Counted from the stretch's first letter, positions 1-7,522 are shown. The stretch is 17,672 nt of DNA from Pseudomonadota bacterium (GCA_023387815.1 JAEWHK010000012.1:1-17672); one strand, 5' to 3'. A program made the numbers and translations. The notes: generated by a model from the sequence alone, not told the origin.

Positions 1-315
1 TTTGGCTGGTGCTTTTTTTGCGACGGCTTTCTTCGCTACTGCTTTCTTTGCTACGGCTTTCTTTGCTGCAGCTTTCTTGGCAGGGGCCTTTTTAGCGACC
101 GCTTTTTTGGCTGGTGCTTTTTTGGCAACTGCTTTTTTAGCTACCGTTTTCTTGGCAACTGCTTTTTTAGCAGGGGCTTTTTTGGCAACGGCTTTTTTCG
201 CTACGACTTTCTTGGCAGGTGTTTTCTTCACAACTGCTTTCTTGGCAGTGGCCTTTTTGGCGGCTGCTTTCTTGGCTGCAGGTTTCTTTACAGCTTTCTT
301 GGCGGTAGTAGCCAT
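1..315 (-). CDS. Histone H1-like Lys/Ala-rich DNA-binding protein (3' end outside window)
   Basis: The minus strand reads from ATG at 315-313 without a stop to the window edge, giving 105 residues of an incomplete protein. After MATTAKKAVKKPAAKK the sequence is a run of five-residue units of the type A-V/P-A-K-K, about nineteen in all, with no aromatic or acidic residues. Such Lys-Ala-Pro-Val repeats are known from the H1-like bacterial histones (Bordetella BpH1/BpH2 type) and the C-terminal tail of Pseudomonas AlgP, which bind and compact DNA non-specifically. A strong ribosome site, AAGGAG, lies seven bases upstream of the ATG on the minus strand, which supports this start and strand. The opposite strand is also open here, but only as a Phe/Ala mirror of the repeats. 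Repeat number cannot be stated because the gene leaves the window. The family call is firm; the exact orthologue is not. Confidence 0.88.
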   Translation of the reverse strand, partial: MATTAKKAVKKPAAKKAAAKKATAKKAVVKKTPAKKVVAKKAVAKKAPAKKAVAKKTVAKKAVAKKAPAKKAVAKKAPAKKAAAKKAVAKKAVAKKAVAKKAPAK

Positions 316-1042
316 GATATTGCTCCTTAGAATGGGTCCTAATCACAAATTAAAAATACATCTACGTAGATATAATTCAAGACAAGCAACAAAAGAGCTT
401 GGCTTAACTACCATTTGATATGTTCCCCACAAACTGTGCGAAACATCTCAAATGGACATGATGAAATGAATTCGATTTCCACCATAAGCGTAAGGGTAAC
501 GCATAACTACGTATAACGAAAGAATTTCTTATTGATATTATTGGCTTAACTCAATTTATCTCCTTCGTTATCGACCTGTACAACGCGTTTTGTATTCACT
601 TGAAATTTTCTTCGCGATGATGGGCACTCGCATTTTCAAAATTCCAGCATCTATTTCAAATACGATTTTGTGTGATCTGAACGTGCTCTTTGAACGCCAA
701 TCAACGTTTCGTATCAGCTGTCTGTCATGACTTCATATTTTCTCTGACTTTCACGCAAGCCCAGTTTTTGCGCGCCTCTCCAAGCAGATCTGATATGCAC
801 CTCAACATTTTTTTCCGTTTTCAAGAACAAAGAAACAGACGATTCTGATGCCGGCGCCCGCATCCATTGTCTTAACCACAATTGAAATATCCTGCCCGAT
901 GCTGAACAAACGTGAACGTTAATCGAACGTTGTCGTGTGATGCTTATGGAATGTTTTGTTAAAAACCAACAAATTGACATTCAAATACACGCTATCGGCA
1001 TGAAAAAACGATCCGACATAGAAAAAAATGCGCTGAACAAAC
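316..1042. other. Gene-poor intergenic stretch, no supported gene
   Basis: About 730 bases between the histone-like gene and the gltX terminator. It is visibly more AT-rich than the flanking genes. The longest open frame (minus, 714-980, 88 codons) has an implausible composition and no family resemblance that I recognise, so I do not call it. Visible details are a direct repeat GAACGTT at 914-920 and 925-931 (11 bp apart) and a looser group of AACG-type words at 679-708. No tRNA cloverleaf, CRISPR repeat or insertion-sequence end was recognised. A small RNA cannot be excluded from sequence alone. Confidence 0.6.
342..386 (-). promoter_or_regulatory. Candidate promoter of the histone-like gene with a 12-bp palindrome in the spacer
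   Basis: On the minus strand a possible -35 TTGAAT is followed after 16 bases by a possible -10 TATTTT. The spacer contains the perfect 12-bp palindrome ATCTACGTAGAT at 360-371. The hexamers each match four of six consensus bases, so the promoter is tentative. The palindrome is seen directly and sits where a repressor would block RNA polymerase. Confidence 0.3.
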
Positions 1043-1072
1043 AAAAAAAACGCTGCCATCACGGCAGCGTTT
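1043..1072 (-). terminator. Rho-independent terminator of gltX
   Basis: A perfect 10-bp stem pairs 1048-1057 with 1063-1072 around the loop ATCAC. On the minus strand the hairpin is followed by an uninterrupted run of eight T (complement of 1043-1050, part of which can pair in the stem). It lies 66 bases past the gltX stop codon, in the orientation of gltX. Confidence 0.85.
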
Positions 1073-1137
1073 CTGTTGATCTCATCGGTATCTGATCAAC
1101 ACTTTTCTTCATTCAGGATCAGATGCCTTGTTTAAAA

Positions 1138-2556
1138 TCAGATGCTGGCAAGTCGCTGAAGCACAACCTCGCGGCCGAGAATGGCAAGCACAGCATCAAT
1201 TGCCGGTGTCTGCTTCTGGCCGGTGACAGCAACGCGTAAAGGGATACCCAGTTGTGGCATCTTCAAACCGTTATCGGCAAGGAACTGTTTGATCATCGCA
1301 GCCAGCGAAGGCACATCCCACTGGTTCAGTGCTGTTGCCGCCGCTGCGAATTTTCTCAATGTCTCGCGGGCATCATCGGTCAGCACGCTGGCGGCCAGTT
1401 CAGGATCGGCAGGGCGATAGGGCTGGCAGAACAACATGGCATTGTCTGCCAGCTGTTCCAGCGTTTCTGCACGGTCACGGAACAGATTCAGGACGGCAGC
1501 CAGATCAATGCGTTCAGCACTGCCACCACGTGCGGTGATACGTGGCAACACATGGGCGACCAGATCTGCATCACTGAGTTCGCGTATGTAATGTGCATTC
1601 ACCCAGTTCAGTTTTTTCGGATCCCATTGAGCAGCCGATTTCGATAGATTTCGTGTATCGAACCACTCCACGAATTCATCGCGACTAAAGAGTTCCTGAT
1701 CTCCGTGACTCCAGCCAAGTCTGGCCAGGTAATTGATCATGGCTTCGGGCAGATAGCCTTTTGCATCGTATTCCATCACGCTGACAGCGCCATGTCGTTT
1801 GGACAGTTTCTGTCCATCCGGACCAAGAATCATGGGAAGATGTCCGTATTCGGGAACCGGTGCGCCCAGTGCCTTAAGAATATTGATCTGTCGCGGCGTA
1901 TTATTGACGTGATCATCACCACGTATCACGTGAGTGATTTGCATATCATGATCGTCAACGACAACACAGAAGTTATATGTGGGCGTGCCATCGGGTCGGG
2001 CAATAATCAGATCATCGAGCTCGGCATTGTCAATGGAAATGGGTCCCTTGAGCATGTCGTTCCAGGTGACGGCGCCATCCTGCGGGTTTCGGAATCGCAC
2101 GACGGGCTTGCGGCCTTCGGGCACGGGAGGCAGCGTCTTGCCAGGTTCAGGTCTCCAGGTGCCATCGTACTTGGGCTTGCGACCTTCTGCTCTGGCCGTT
2201 TCGCGCATCTGATTCACTTCCTCGGGACTGCTGTAGCAATAGTAAGCGGTGCCGTTTTCGAGCATGGTGGCCAGCACTTCCTTGTACCGGTCGATGCGCT
2301 GCATCTGGTAGAAAGGCCCTTCGTCTGCGTCCAGCGCCAGCCACTTCATGCCGTCAAGAATTGCCTGGACAGCCTCTGGCGTAGATCGCTCCAGATCGGT
2401 ATCTTCGACGCGCAGGACAAATGTGCCCTTGTGATGACGGGCAAATGCCCATGAGAACAGCGCGGTGCGGGCGCCGCCCAGATGAAGATAGCCGGTAGGA
2501 GAGGGGGCGAATCGGGTGCGCACCGGAGTTGTCGGGGCGGACTGTGTTGTATTCAT
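1138..2556 (-). CDS. gltX: Glutamyl-tRNA synthetase
   Basis: Charges tRNA-Glu with glutamate in the cytoplasm (class I aminoacyl-tRNA synthetase). The 472-residue protein has the usual length for a bacterial GltX. The Rossmann fold begins with RFAPSPTGYLHLGGA (residues 15-29), which holds the HIGH-type signature. The KMSKS-type loop is KLSKR at residues 250-254. Typical GluRS segments such as VEDTD (50-54), TYNFCVVVDDH (193-203) and the GDDH motif (213-216) are present. The C-terminal anticodon-binding region follows and ends at LQRLASI. The start at 2556 gives a natural short N-terminus before the Rossmann fold; no strong Shine-Dalgarno precedes it. It is a single gene, transcribed divergently from the acetyltransferase gene and closed by its own terminator. 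Nothing about it appears abnormal. Confidence 0.98.
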   Translation of the reverse strand: MNTTQSAPTTPVRTRFAPSPTGYLHLGGARTALFSWAFARHHKGTFVLRVEDTDLERSTPEAVQAILDGMKWLALDADEGPFYQMQRIDRYKEVLATMLENGTAYYCYSSPEEVNQMRETARAEGRKPKYDGTWRPEPGKTLPPVPEGRKPVVRFRNPQDGAVTWNDMLKGPISIDNAELDDLIIARPDGTPTYNFCVVVDDHDMQITHVIRGDDHVNNTPRQINILKALGAPVPEYGHLPMILGPDGQKLSKRHGAVSVMEYDAKGYLPEAMINYLARLGWSHGDQELFSRDEFVEWFDTRNLSKSAAQWDPKKLNWVNAHYIRELSDADLVAHVLPRITARGGSAERIDLAAVLNLFRDRAETLEQLADNAMLFCQPYRPADPELAASVLTDDARETLRKFAAAATALNQWDVPSLAAMIKQFLADNGLKMPQLGIPLRVAVTGQKQTPAIDAVLAILGREVVLQRLASI

Positions 2557-2686
2557 TATGATTGCTCGGAATTGGATAAATCAGAAGAGAGTCAGTTTAA
2601 AATGTTATGAATGACCAGAGCAAATGAAACTGCTGTTTATATAAAAAGATCTGGTCCGTTCAAATCACCCTATTTCGAGAGGATGT
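2557..2686. promoter_or_regulatory. Divergent promoter region between gltX and the acetyltransferase gene
   Basis: These 130 bases must hold the start signals of both divergent genes. For gltX (minus) a weak candidate is TTGCTC (2623-2618) with TAAACT (2599-2594), spacer 18. For the plus gene the AT-rich TTTATATAAAAAG near 2636-2648 could supply a -10, but no good -35 is seen. The plus gene has a clear ribosome site, GAGAGGA, ending at 2683. Confidence 0.35.
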
Positions 2687-5149
2687 ATGTTGCGTCACCG
2701 TCTCGCGGCATTTTTTGAACCACGCTCACTCTGCGTTATTGCCGACAGCGAGCTTCCCGTATTTAACCAGGTGCCTGGCTACCTGAAATCCAAGACTGAT
2801 CTTCTGCATCTGTCAGAAGAGCCGGATCAGGCACGTCAGCAGTTGCAGGCGTTTGTGCCGGCCGCAACCCGCGAACTGGCAGTGATCTGCGTTCGCCCCA
2901 GTCTGCTGATCAATGTTCTGCAGGCGCTTGATCGGGCCCGTCCGCAGGCCGTTCTGCTGTTGCCGGGTGAAGTCGTTGATGAAGACCCTGTCGTCACGCG
3001 CAAAATTATTAGTGACTGGTGCCAGCGTCACAGCGTCATGTTACTGGGTCCGCGCGCCTTCGGCATCTATCGGCCTCATCTGAACCTGAATCTGAGCCTG
3101 GCGCCGCAGTTACCCAAAACCGGACGAATCGCCGTTGTATCACAATCGCGAATGCTGCTGCGTTCCATCATCGACTGGGCCGAAGACGTCAATCTGGGAT
3201 TGTCAGCCGCCGTTTCTCTGGGCGAAGTGACCGATGTGGATCTTCCCGAGTTACTTGATTACCTGGCGACAGATTCGCGCACAGACAGTATCGCGCTCTA
3301 TCTGGACAAACTCACCTCGGGCAGGGAACTGATCAGCGCCTTGCGCGCGGCATCCAGTGTGAAGCCGGTCATCGTGCTGCGTGCTGGTCGAGGCGATCAG
3401 GAATTGTCGGGGAGTGATGTCGTGCTTGATGCTGCCTTGCGGCGGGCTGGCGCGATTCGTGTCAATTATTTTGTGGAACTGTTTGCTGCCATCAAGGCCA
3501 TGGCCTATGCGCGACGCCCGCGAGGCGGGAAAATTGCCATGCTGGCCAACGGGCGTGCTTCCGCTCAGCTGGTGCAGGATGCCATTCCCGCCGACAGTTC
3601 CATGTCCATGGCACCGCTCACGCAGGCAACGGTCAAATGCCTGGGCGATATCTTTGGTGTCAGCACGCTGATCGATAATCCGGTCATTCCTTACGTGCCC
3701 CTGACGCCTACTGCCCTGATCGATGGCCTGCGCTGTCTGGTCGCAGACAGTCAGGTGGATGCCGTCATGGTGATTCTCGCGCCCGATGAATTCTGCGATA
3801 TGACAGAAGTGGTCAAGGCACTTGCGGCGTTCGCGCCTGGAGCTCAGAAACCCATTGTCACTTGTCTGCTGGGCGAAGCAAAAATGCGTCCGCTAAGGCG
3901 CCTGCTGGATCAGGCGGCCATGCCAGCCTTTCGCACACCTGAAACGGCGCTCAGCGCCGTGTTATCGCTCACTTCGTATCACTATAATCAGCAGTTGCTG
4001 CAACAGACTCGCTACGTTCACTCGGGCCAGCGGCCGGCAGAGATCGAAAAGGCGAGGCAAATTATCGATACGGCGGTCCGGGATCAGGGCGGTGTGCTGG
4101 ATGGCGAGGCCGCCAAAGCGCTGTTTGAATGTTTTCATGCCGATGTACGCTGGGATGAAGACGAAGAGGACGAACGCTTTACGACACTGGACGATGTGCC
4201 CTCGGTCATGATCCGTGTGCGCCGCGATCCCATCTTCGGTCCCTGGATCTGGTTCGGCGAAGGCGGACATGTTGTCCGGTTCTTTGCATCGGATCGCGGT
4301 GTCGATCTGCCTCCACTGAATCTGAATCTGGCGGGCAAGCTGATAGAACGCAGTCGTGTCTGGCGTCAGGAATTGCAGTCTTACGTCGAGCCGCAAATTT
4401 TGCTCAAACTGCAGCGCCTGCTGGAAACCGTGAGCGAAATCGTGAGCGAGCTGCCGGCCATTGATAGTCTGGCACTCGATCCCATTGTTCTGGGATATCG
4501 CGATCTGCATGTGCGCGATCTGCAAATCCGGCTGTGCGATCCACTACCCAGCGAAATACCGCAGGAAAACGGGTTTGGCCATATGGCCATCTATCCGTAT
4601 CCCACACACCTGGTGCAAAGCCGCATGTTTGATGATGGTACGCCGTGGGTCTTGCGTCCCATTCGCCCGGAAGATGCGGATGCCTTGCAGGAGTTCATTC
4701 GCGGATTATCCGAAAAATCACGTTATATGCGTTTTGTGTCCATGATGCGTGAACTCACGCCGAAAATGCTGACGCGCTATACCTATGTGGACTATCACCG
4801 AGAACTGGCACTGGTGGCTACCACCCAGGTTCCCAATCCGGCTAATCGCGGACTGCCGCAGGAAATCATTATTGGTCTGGCGCACTATTTGCGCAATGCC
4901 GATGGCGTTGGGGCAGAGTATGCACTGGTGATCAGCGACGAATGGCAGAAGCGCGGGCTGGGCACCAGTCTGATGCACGCCCTGATTGCCGCAGCCCGTC
5001 AGCATCAGCTGGCCTATCTGGAAGGGGTGGTGCTTTCCGGCAACCGACCTATGTTGCATTTGATGACTTCATTGGGCTTTATTAATGAAGAGGACGAAGA
5101 AGACCCCGACATGCGCCGCGTCTGGCTGCCTTTGAAGGAAGCACCTTGA
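2687..5149 (+). CDS. PatZ/YfiQ-type protein acetyltransferase (acyl-CoA-synthetase-like plus GNAT), shortened ATP-grasp
   Basis: Predicted cytoplasmic lysine acetyltransferase that uses acetyl-CoA to modify metabolic enzymes; family members such as Pat/YfiQ silence acetyl-CoA synthetase. The 820 residues begin with a degenerate CoA-binding domain, then the succinyl-CoA-ligase-like region with SQSR at 152-155 where the family of ADP-forming synthetases has SQSG. A remnant ATP-grasp region lies around 450-630. The GNAT domain starts near residue 650 (WVLRPIRPEDAD) and contains the acetyl-CoA-binding QKRGLG from residue 754. The E. coli protein is about 886 residues. Here the central ATP-grasp segment that normally carries the HKS motif seems replaced by a short acidic stretch (RWDEDEEDE, near residue 487) leading directly to DPIFGPWIWFGEGG. 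The start has a good GAGAGGA site. The gene is monocistronic. The family is secure; catalysis and targets are inferred. Confidence 0.88.
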   Translation: MLRHRLAAFFEPRSLCVIADSELPVFNQVPGYLKSKTDLLHLSEEPDQARQQLQAFVPAATRELAVICVRPSLLINVLQALDRARPQAVLLLPGEVVDEDPVVTRKIISDWCQRHSVMLLGPRAFGIYRPHLNLNLSLAPQLPKTGRIAVVSQSRMLLRSIIDWAEDVNLGLSAAVSLGEVTDVDLPELLDYLATDSRTDSIALYLDKLTSGRELISALRAASSVKPVIVLRAGRGDQELSGSDVVLDAALRRAGAIRVNYFVELFAAIKAMAYARRPRGGKIAMLANGRASAQLVQDAIPADSSMSMAPLTQATVKCLGDIFGVSTLIDNPVIPYVPLTPTALIDGLRCLVADSQVDAVMVILAPDEFCDMTEVVKALAAFAPGAQKPIVTCLLGEAKMRPLRRLLDQAAMPAFRTPETALSAVLSLTSYHYNQQLLQQTRYVHSGQRPAEIEKARQIIDTAVRDQGGVLDGEAAKALFECFHADVRWDEDEEDERFTTLDDVPSVMIRVRRDPIFGPWIWFGEGGHVVRFFASDRGVDLPPLNLNLAGKLIERSRVWRQELQSYVEPQILLKLQRLLETVSEIVSELPAIDSLALDPIVLGYRDLHVRDLQIRLCDPLPSEIPQENGFGHMAIYPYPTHLVQSRMFDDGTPWVLRPIRPEDADALQEFIRGLSEKSRYMRFVSMMRELTPKMLTRYTYVDYHRELALVATTQVPNPANRGLPQEIIIGLAHYLRNADGVGAEYALVISDEWQKRGLGTSLMHALIAAARQHQLAYLEGVVLSGNRPMLHLMTSLGFINEEDEEDPDMRRVWLPLKEAP

Positions 5150-5216
5150 GGGTCGGTCATTTATTCTCTTGATGCACTATCCGGCGAACTGTGAGATTCG
5201 CCCTGAACCATGAAGT

Positions 5217-5263
5217 GACTTGTCGCAGGCAATAAATCACTAAAGAAAGTGTTGCGGCAAGTC
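5217..5263. repeat. Long inverted repeat GACTTGTCGCA / TGCGGCAAGTC
   Basis: The 11-base arms at 5217-5227 and 5253-5263 are complementary apart from one G-T pair. A smaller inner pair CACT/AGTG lies between them. No T-run follows, so it is not an obvious terminator. The arms contain the ACTTGYC word of the region, so paired protein-binding sites are an alternative to an RNA hairpin. Confidence 0.55.
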
Positions 5264-5297
5264 ATGGCTCGCCAGGTTACATTTTTCCCGAAATCCG

Positions 5298-5307
5298 ACT
5301 TGTCTAG
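5298..5307 (+). promoter_or_regulatory. Candidate PhnF operator, copy 1 (ACTTGTCTAG)
   Basis: An exact 10-base match to the sequence at 5388-5397 and to the one over the phnF start codon. CTAG is a rare tetramer in this window (I count six by eye), and half of them lie in this word. Assignment to PhnF is inference from the HutC-subfamily habit of binding CTAG- or TATA-centred palindromes. Confidence 0.45.
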
Positions 5308-5343
5308 GAAATGCGGTCTGACATTTCGCGTCAGAGCCGCAAG

Positions 5344-5371
5344 TTGCGGATTCGCGCTAATAAAAAATAAT
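5344..5371 (+). promoter_or_regulatory. Candidate phnC promoter
   Basis: A possible -35 TTGCGG (5344-5349) and a -10 AATAAT (5366-5371, five of six consensus bases) are separated by 16 bases. The second ACTTGTCTAG copy would lie about 10 bases downstream of the expected start of transcription, a normal place for a repressor. The -35 is poor, so other positions are possible. Confidence 0.3.
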
Positions 5372-5387
5372 CTGCAGCGGGAAGATC

Positions 5388-5397
5388 ACTTGTCTAG
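5388..5397 (+). promoter_or_regulatory. Candidate PhnF operator, copy 2 (ACTTGTCTAG)
   Basis: Identical to the copy 90 bases upstream and to the one in phnF. Its right half is not a good mirror (CTAGCAAT), so it would be an imperfect palindrome. Confidence 0.45.
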
Positions 5398-5608
5398 CAA
5401 TAGAACACTGGCGGCAAGCCATATGTAACATTCGTGCAAGATTTGCTTAACCTGCCCGTCATAAAGTTTCCCTAAGATGGTGGCGTTCGCGAGGGATTGC
5501 ATCCGAATCCGGATGTGCCCCTTGACCCTGTCGTTATTCCGCCAATGTGTTCCGGCGTCAGTCAGGAATACTGCAGGCGAGAAAACGCATCGTCAAAGAG
5601 AGGAAATC

Positions 5609-6457
5609 ATGATGGAACAAGCCATCCACGTCACCAGCCTGAATAAGACCTTTGGTACCAAGCAGGTGCTGCACGGGCTGGAATTATCCGTTCCCGTTGG
5701 CGCCATGGTTGCGCTGATTGGCGCGTCCGGTTCAGGCAATTCGACATTGCTGCGGCATCTGGCTGGACTGGCCACGTGCGACCGTCAGACGGGCGGGTCT
5801 GTACGTATGCTGGGCCAGGAAATGCAAAAGGACGGAAGCCTGAATCGCGATGTGCGGCGTATCCGCTCCGATATCGGCTACATATTCCAGCAGTTCAATC
5901 TGGTGGGGCGGCTGTCTGTACTGAAAAACGTTCTGCTGGGCAGCCTGGGCCGCATGTCGCGCCTGCGCGGCGCCCTGGGCCTGTTCAACAAGGAAGAAAC
6001 GGAAAAAGCCCTGCGCGCGCTGGAGCGCGTCGGTCTGCTTGAGTTTGCACATCGTCGTGCATCCACGCTTTCCGGTGGGCAGCAACAGCGCGTGGCGATT
6101 GCCCGTGCCTTATGCCAGGAGGCGGAAATTATTCTGGCCGACGAACCGATAGCCTCGCTGGATCCGGAATCGGCCCGCAAGGTCATGGAAACGTTGGCTG
6201 ATATCAACAAGCAGGATGGCAAAACGGTCATTGTGACGCTGCATCAGGTTGATTACGCGGTGAAGTATTGCAGGCACGCGGTAGCCCTGAAGGCAGGGAA
6301 AAAATATTTCGATGGTCCGATACAGCATCTGACCAACGATTTTCTGAGTGATCTTTATGGCTCGGAAATTGGTACGGCACTTCTGTTCGGCGAACAGGAG
6401 TCAAAAAGCACGCAGATCGTTCGCGATCCGGCACATCTGGTACTGGCAGCTGCCTGA
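5609..6457 (+). CDS. phnC: Phosphonate ABC importer ATP-binding subunit with Walker A Lys to Asn change
   Basis: ATPase of the PhnCDE phosphonate importer, on the inner face of the membrane. The 282-residue protein aligns by eye along its length with PhnC: YIFQQFNLVGRLSVLKNVL, signature LSGGQQQRVAIARAL (154-168), Walker B ILADEP with D178 and E179, and the H-loop His212. The Walker A is GASGSGNST (38-46). Residue 44 is Asn (AAT, 5738-5740) where the family has the ATP-phosphate-binding Lys. PhnK and PhnL in this window keep that Lys. A working transporter with this change is not expected, so the gene is either crippled or misread at one base. ATG 5609 or the adjacent 5612 is preceded by AGAGAGGA; an in-frame ATG at 5477 adds residues unlike the family and lacks such a site. 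First gene of the phn operon. Confidence 0.93.
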   Translation: MMEQAIHVTSLNKTFGTKQVLHGLELSVPVGAMVALIGASGSGNSTLLRHLAGLATCDRQTGGSVRMLGQEMQKDGSLNRDVRRIRSDIGYIFQQFNLVGRLSVLKNVLLGSLGRMSRLRGALGLFNKEETEKALRALERVGLLEFAHRRASTLSGGQQQRVAIARALCQEAEIILADEPIASLDPESARKVMETLADINKQDGKTVIVTLHQVDYAVKYCRHAVALKAGKKYFDGPIQHLTNDFLSDLYGSEIGTALLFGEQESKSTQIVRDPAHLVLAAA

Positions 6458-6482
6458 TACCGTTATTTCAATAGGAATATTC

Positions 6483-7478
6483 ATGTTCAATTCGATTATC
6501 CGCCGCATTGGCGTTTCGGTATTTGCCCTGGGAGTGGCGGCGGGCGCCGCCCACGGACAGGATCTGAAGGAACTCAACTTTGGCATTATTTCCACTGAAT
6601 CGTCCCAGAATCTCAAAACCGTGTGGGAGCCGTTTCTGGCCGATATGGAAAAGCAGACCGGCTATAAGGTAAAGGCATTTTTTGCGCCGGACTATGCCGG
6701 CATCATCCAGGGAATGCGCTTCGATAAAGTCGATATCGCCTGGTACGGCAACAAATCTGCCATGGAAGCGGTGGATCGGGCCAACGGTGAAGTCATTTAC
6801 CAGACCGTGGACATGGATGGCAAGCCCGGCTACTGGAGCCTGCTGATCGCAAACAAAGACAGTCCCATCAATTCCGTAGAAGACATGCTCAAAAATGCCA
6901 AAAACCTGAATTTTGGCAACGGCGATCCCAATTCCACCTCGGGTTTCCTGGTTCCCGGCTATTACGTTTTCGCCGAGAACAACGTTGATGCCAACAAAAT
7001 TTTCAAACGCTCCGTCAACGGCAGTCATGAAGTCAATGCCTTGTCTGTGGCAAACAAGCAGGTTGATGTTGCCACCTTCAATACCGAGGGAATGGACCGC
7101 CTGATGCAGACCAACCCGGAAAAGGCCAAGGCACTCAAAGTGATCTGGAAGTCGCCCTTGATTCCCGCAGATCCGATCGTATGGCGCAAGAACCTGCCGG
7201 ATGCTGCCAAAACAAAAATCAAGGCGTTCTTCGATACTTATGGTGACAAGCCAGAAGAACTGAAAACGCTAAATGGTCTGGCCTGGGGCAAATTCCGTCC
7301 TTCCAGCAATGACCAGCTGCTGCCGATACGTCAGCTGGAACTGTTCAAGAAACGCTCACAGATTGCAGGCGACAGCAAGCTGGGCGACGAAGACCGCAAG
7401 AAGCAGATTGCCAATCTGGATGCGCAACTGAGCGAAATCTCAACGCGCATGAAATCACTGGAAAGCAATAAGTCCTAA
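6483..7478 (+). CDS. phnD: Periplasmic phosphonate-binding protein
   Basis: Captures phosphonates in the periplasm and delivers them to the PhnE/PhnC transporter. The 331-residue product has a signal peptide: basic start (MFNSIIRRIG), hydrophobic core (VSVFALGVAAGAA) and a likely cut after AHG, before QDLKELNF at about residue 26. The mature part has the PhnD-family features NFGIISTESSQNLKTVWEP, YAGIIQGMRFDKVDIAWYG and a Ser/Thr-rich turn DPNSTSGFLVPGYY, which in relatives contacts the phosphonate oxygens. The ATG at 6483 is chosen because it gives the signal peptide and follows TAGGAA. An in-frame ATG at 6348 lies inside phnC. It starts 25 bases after phnC. The length is normal for the family (E. 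coli about 338). Confidence 0.96.
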   Translation: MFNSIIRRIGVSVFALGVAAGAAHGQDLKELNFGIISTESSQNLKTVWEPFLADMEKQTGYKVKAFFAPDYAGIIQGMRFDKVDIAWYGNKSAMEAVDRANGEVIYQTVDMDGKPGYWSLLIANKDSPINSVEDMLKNAKNLNFGNGDPNSTSGFLVPGYYVFAENNVDANKIFKRSVNGSHEVNALSVANKQVDVATFNTEGMDRLMQTNPEKAKALKVIWKSPLIPADPIVWRKNLPDAAKTKIKAFFDTYGDKPEELKTLNGLAWGKFRPSSNDQLLPIRQLELFKKRSQIAGDSKLGDEDRKKQIANLDAQLSEISTRMKSLESNKS

Positions 7479-7493
7479 GTCGTTTGACGTAAC

Positions 7494-7522
7494 GTGGCAG
7501 CGGCCTTGCGGCTGGCTGCCAC
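7494..7522 (+). other. Intercistronic hairpin between phnD and phnE
   Basis: GTGGCAGC (7494-7501) is perfectly complementary to GCTGCCAC (7515-7522), and GCC/GGC can pair inside the loop. No T-run follows, so it is not a terminator. Such hairpins behind binding-protein genes often protect the upstream mRNA and raise binding-protein output over permease; that role is inferred here. Confidence 0.55.

Larger units (their letters stand above)
5150..5608 (+). promoter_or_regulatory. Regulatory region upstream of the phn operon
   Basis: This 459-base gap carries no gene but is rich in short repeats. Forward ACTTGTC words occur at 5218, 5298 and 5388. Each is followed downstream by an oppositely oriented CAAG-containing word (GGCAAGTC near 5257, CCGCAAGT near 5337, GCGGCAAGCC at 5411). 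The forward copies at 5298-5307 and 5388-5397 are identical, ACTTGTCTAG. A hairpin-capable inverted repeat GGCGAA/TTCGCC (5183-5202) follows the acetyltransferase gene, and CATCCG/CGGATG (5500-5515) lies in the phnC leader. I did not find a convincing Pho box. Confidence 0.65.

Noticed and set aside
2..418. Plus-strand 138-codon open frame of Phe/Ala/Leu repeats
   Set aside because: It is the exact antisense of the Lys/Ala repeats of the histone-like gene, which has a strong ribosome site on the minus strand.
714..980. 88-codon minus-strand open frame in the gap before gltX
   Set aside because: Odd composition, no recognisable family, no good ribosome site, and AT-richer background than the real genes.
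1705..2454. Long plus-strand open frame (249 codons) inside gltX
   Set aside because: Fully antisense to an unmistakable glutamyl-tRNA synthetase; a codon-bias shadow.
5400..5500. Possible Pho box (PhoB site) before phnC
   Set aside because: Phosphate-starvation control would be expected, but I found no pair of CTGTCAT-like repeats with the right 11-base period; the best words match poorly.
6348..6482. Upstream start for phnD at 6348
   Set aside because: It lies inside the end of phnC and would bury the signal peptide; the ATG at 6483 gives a proper one.
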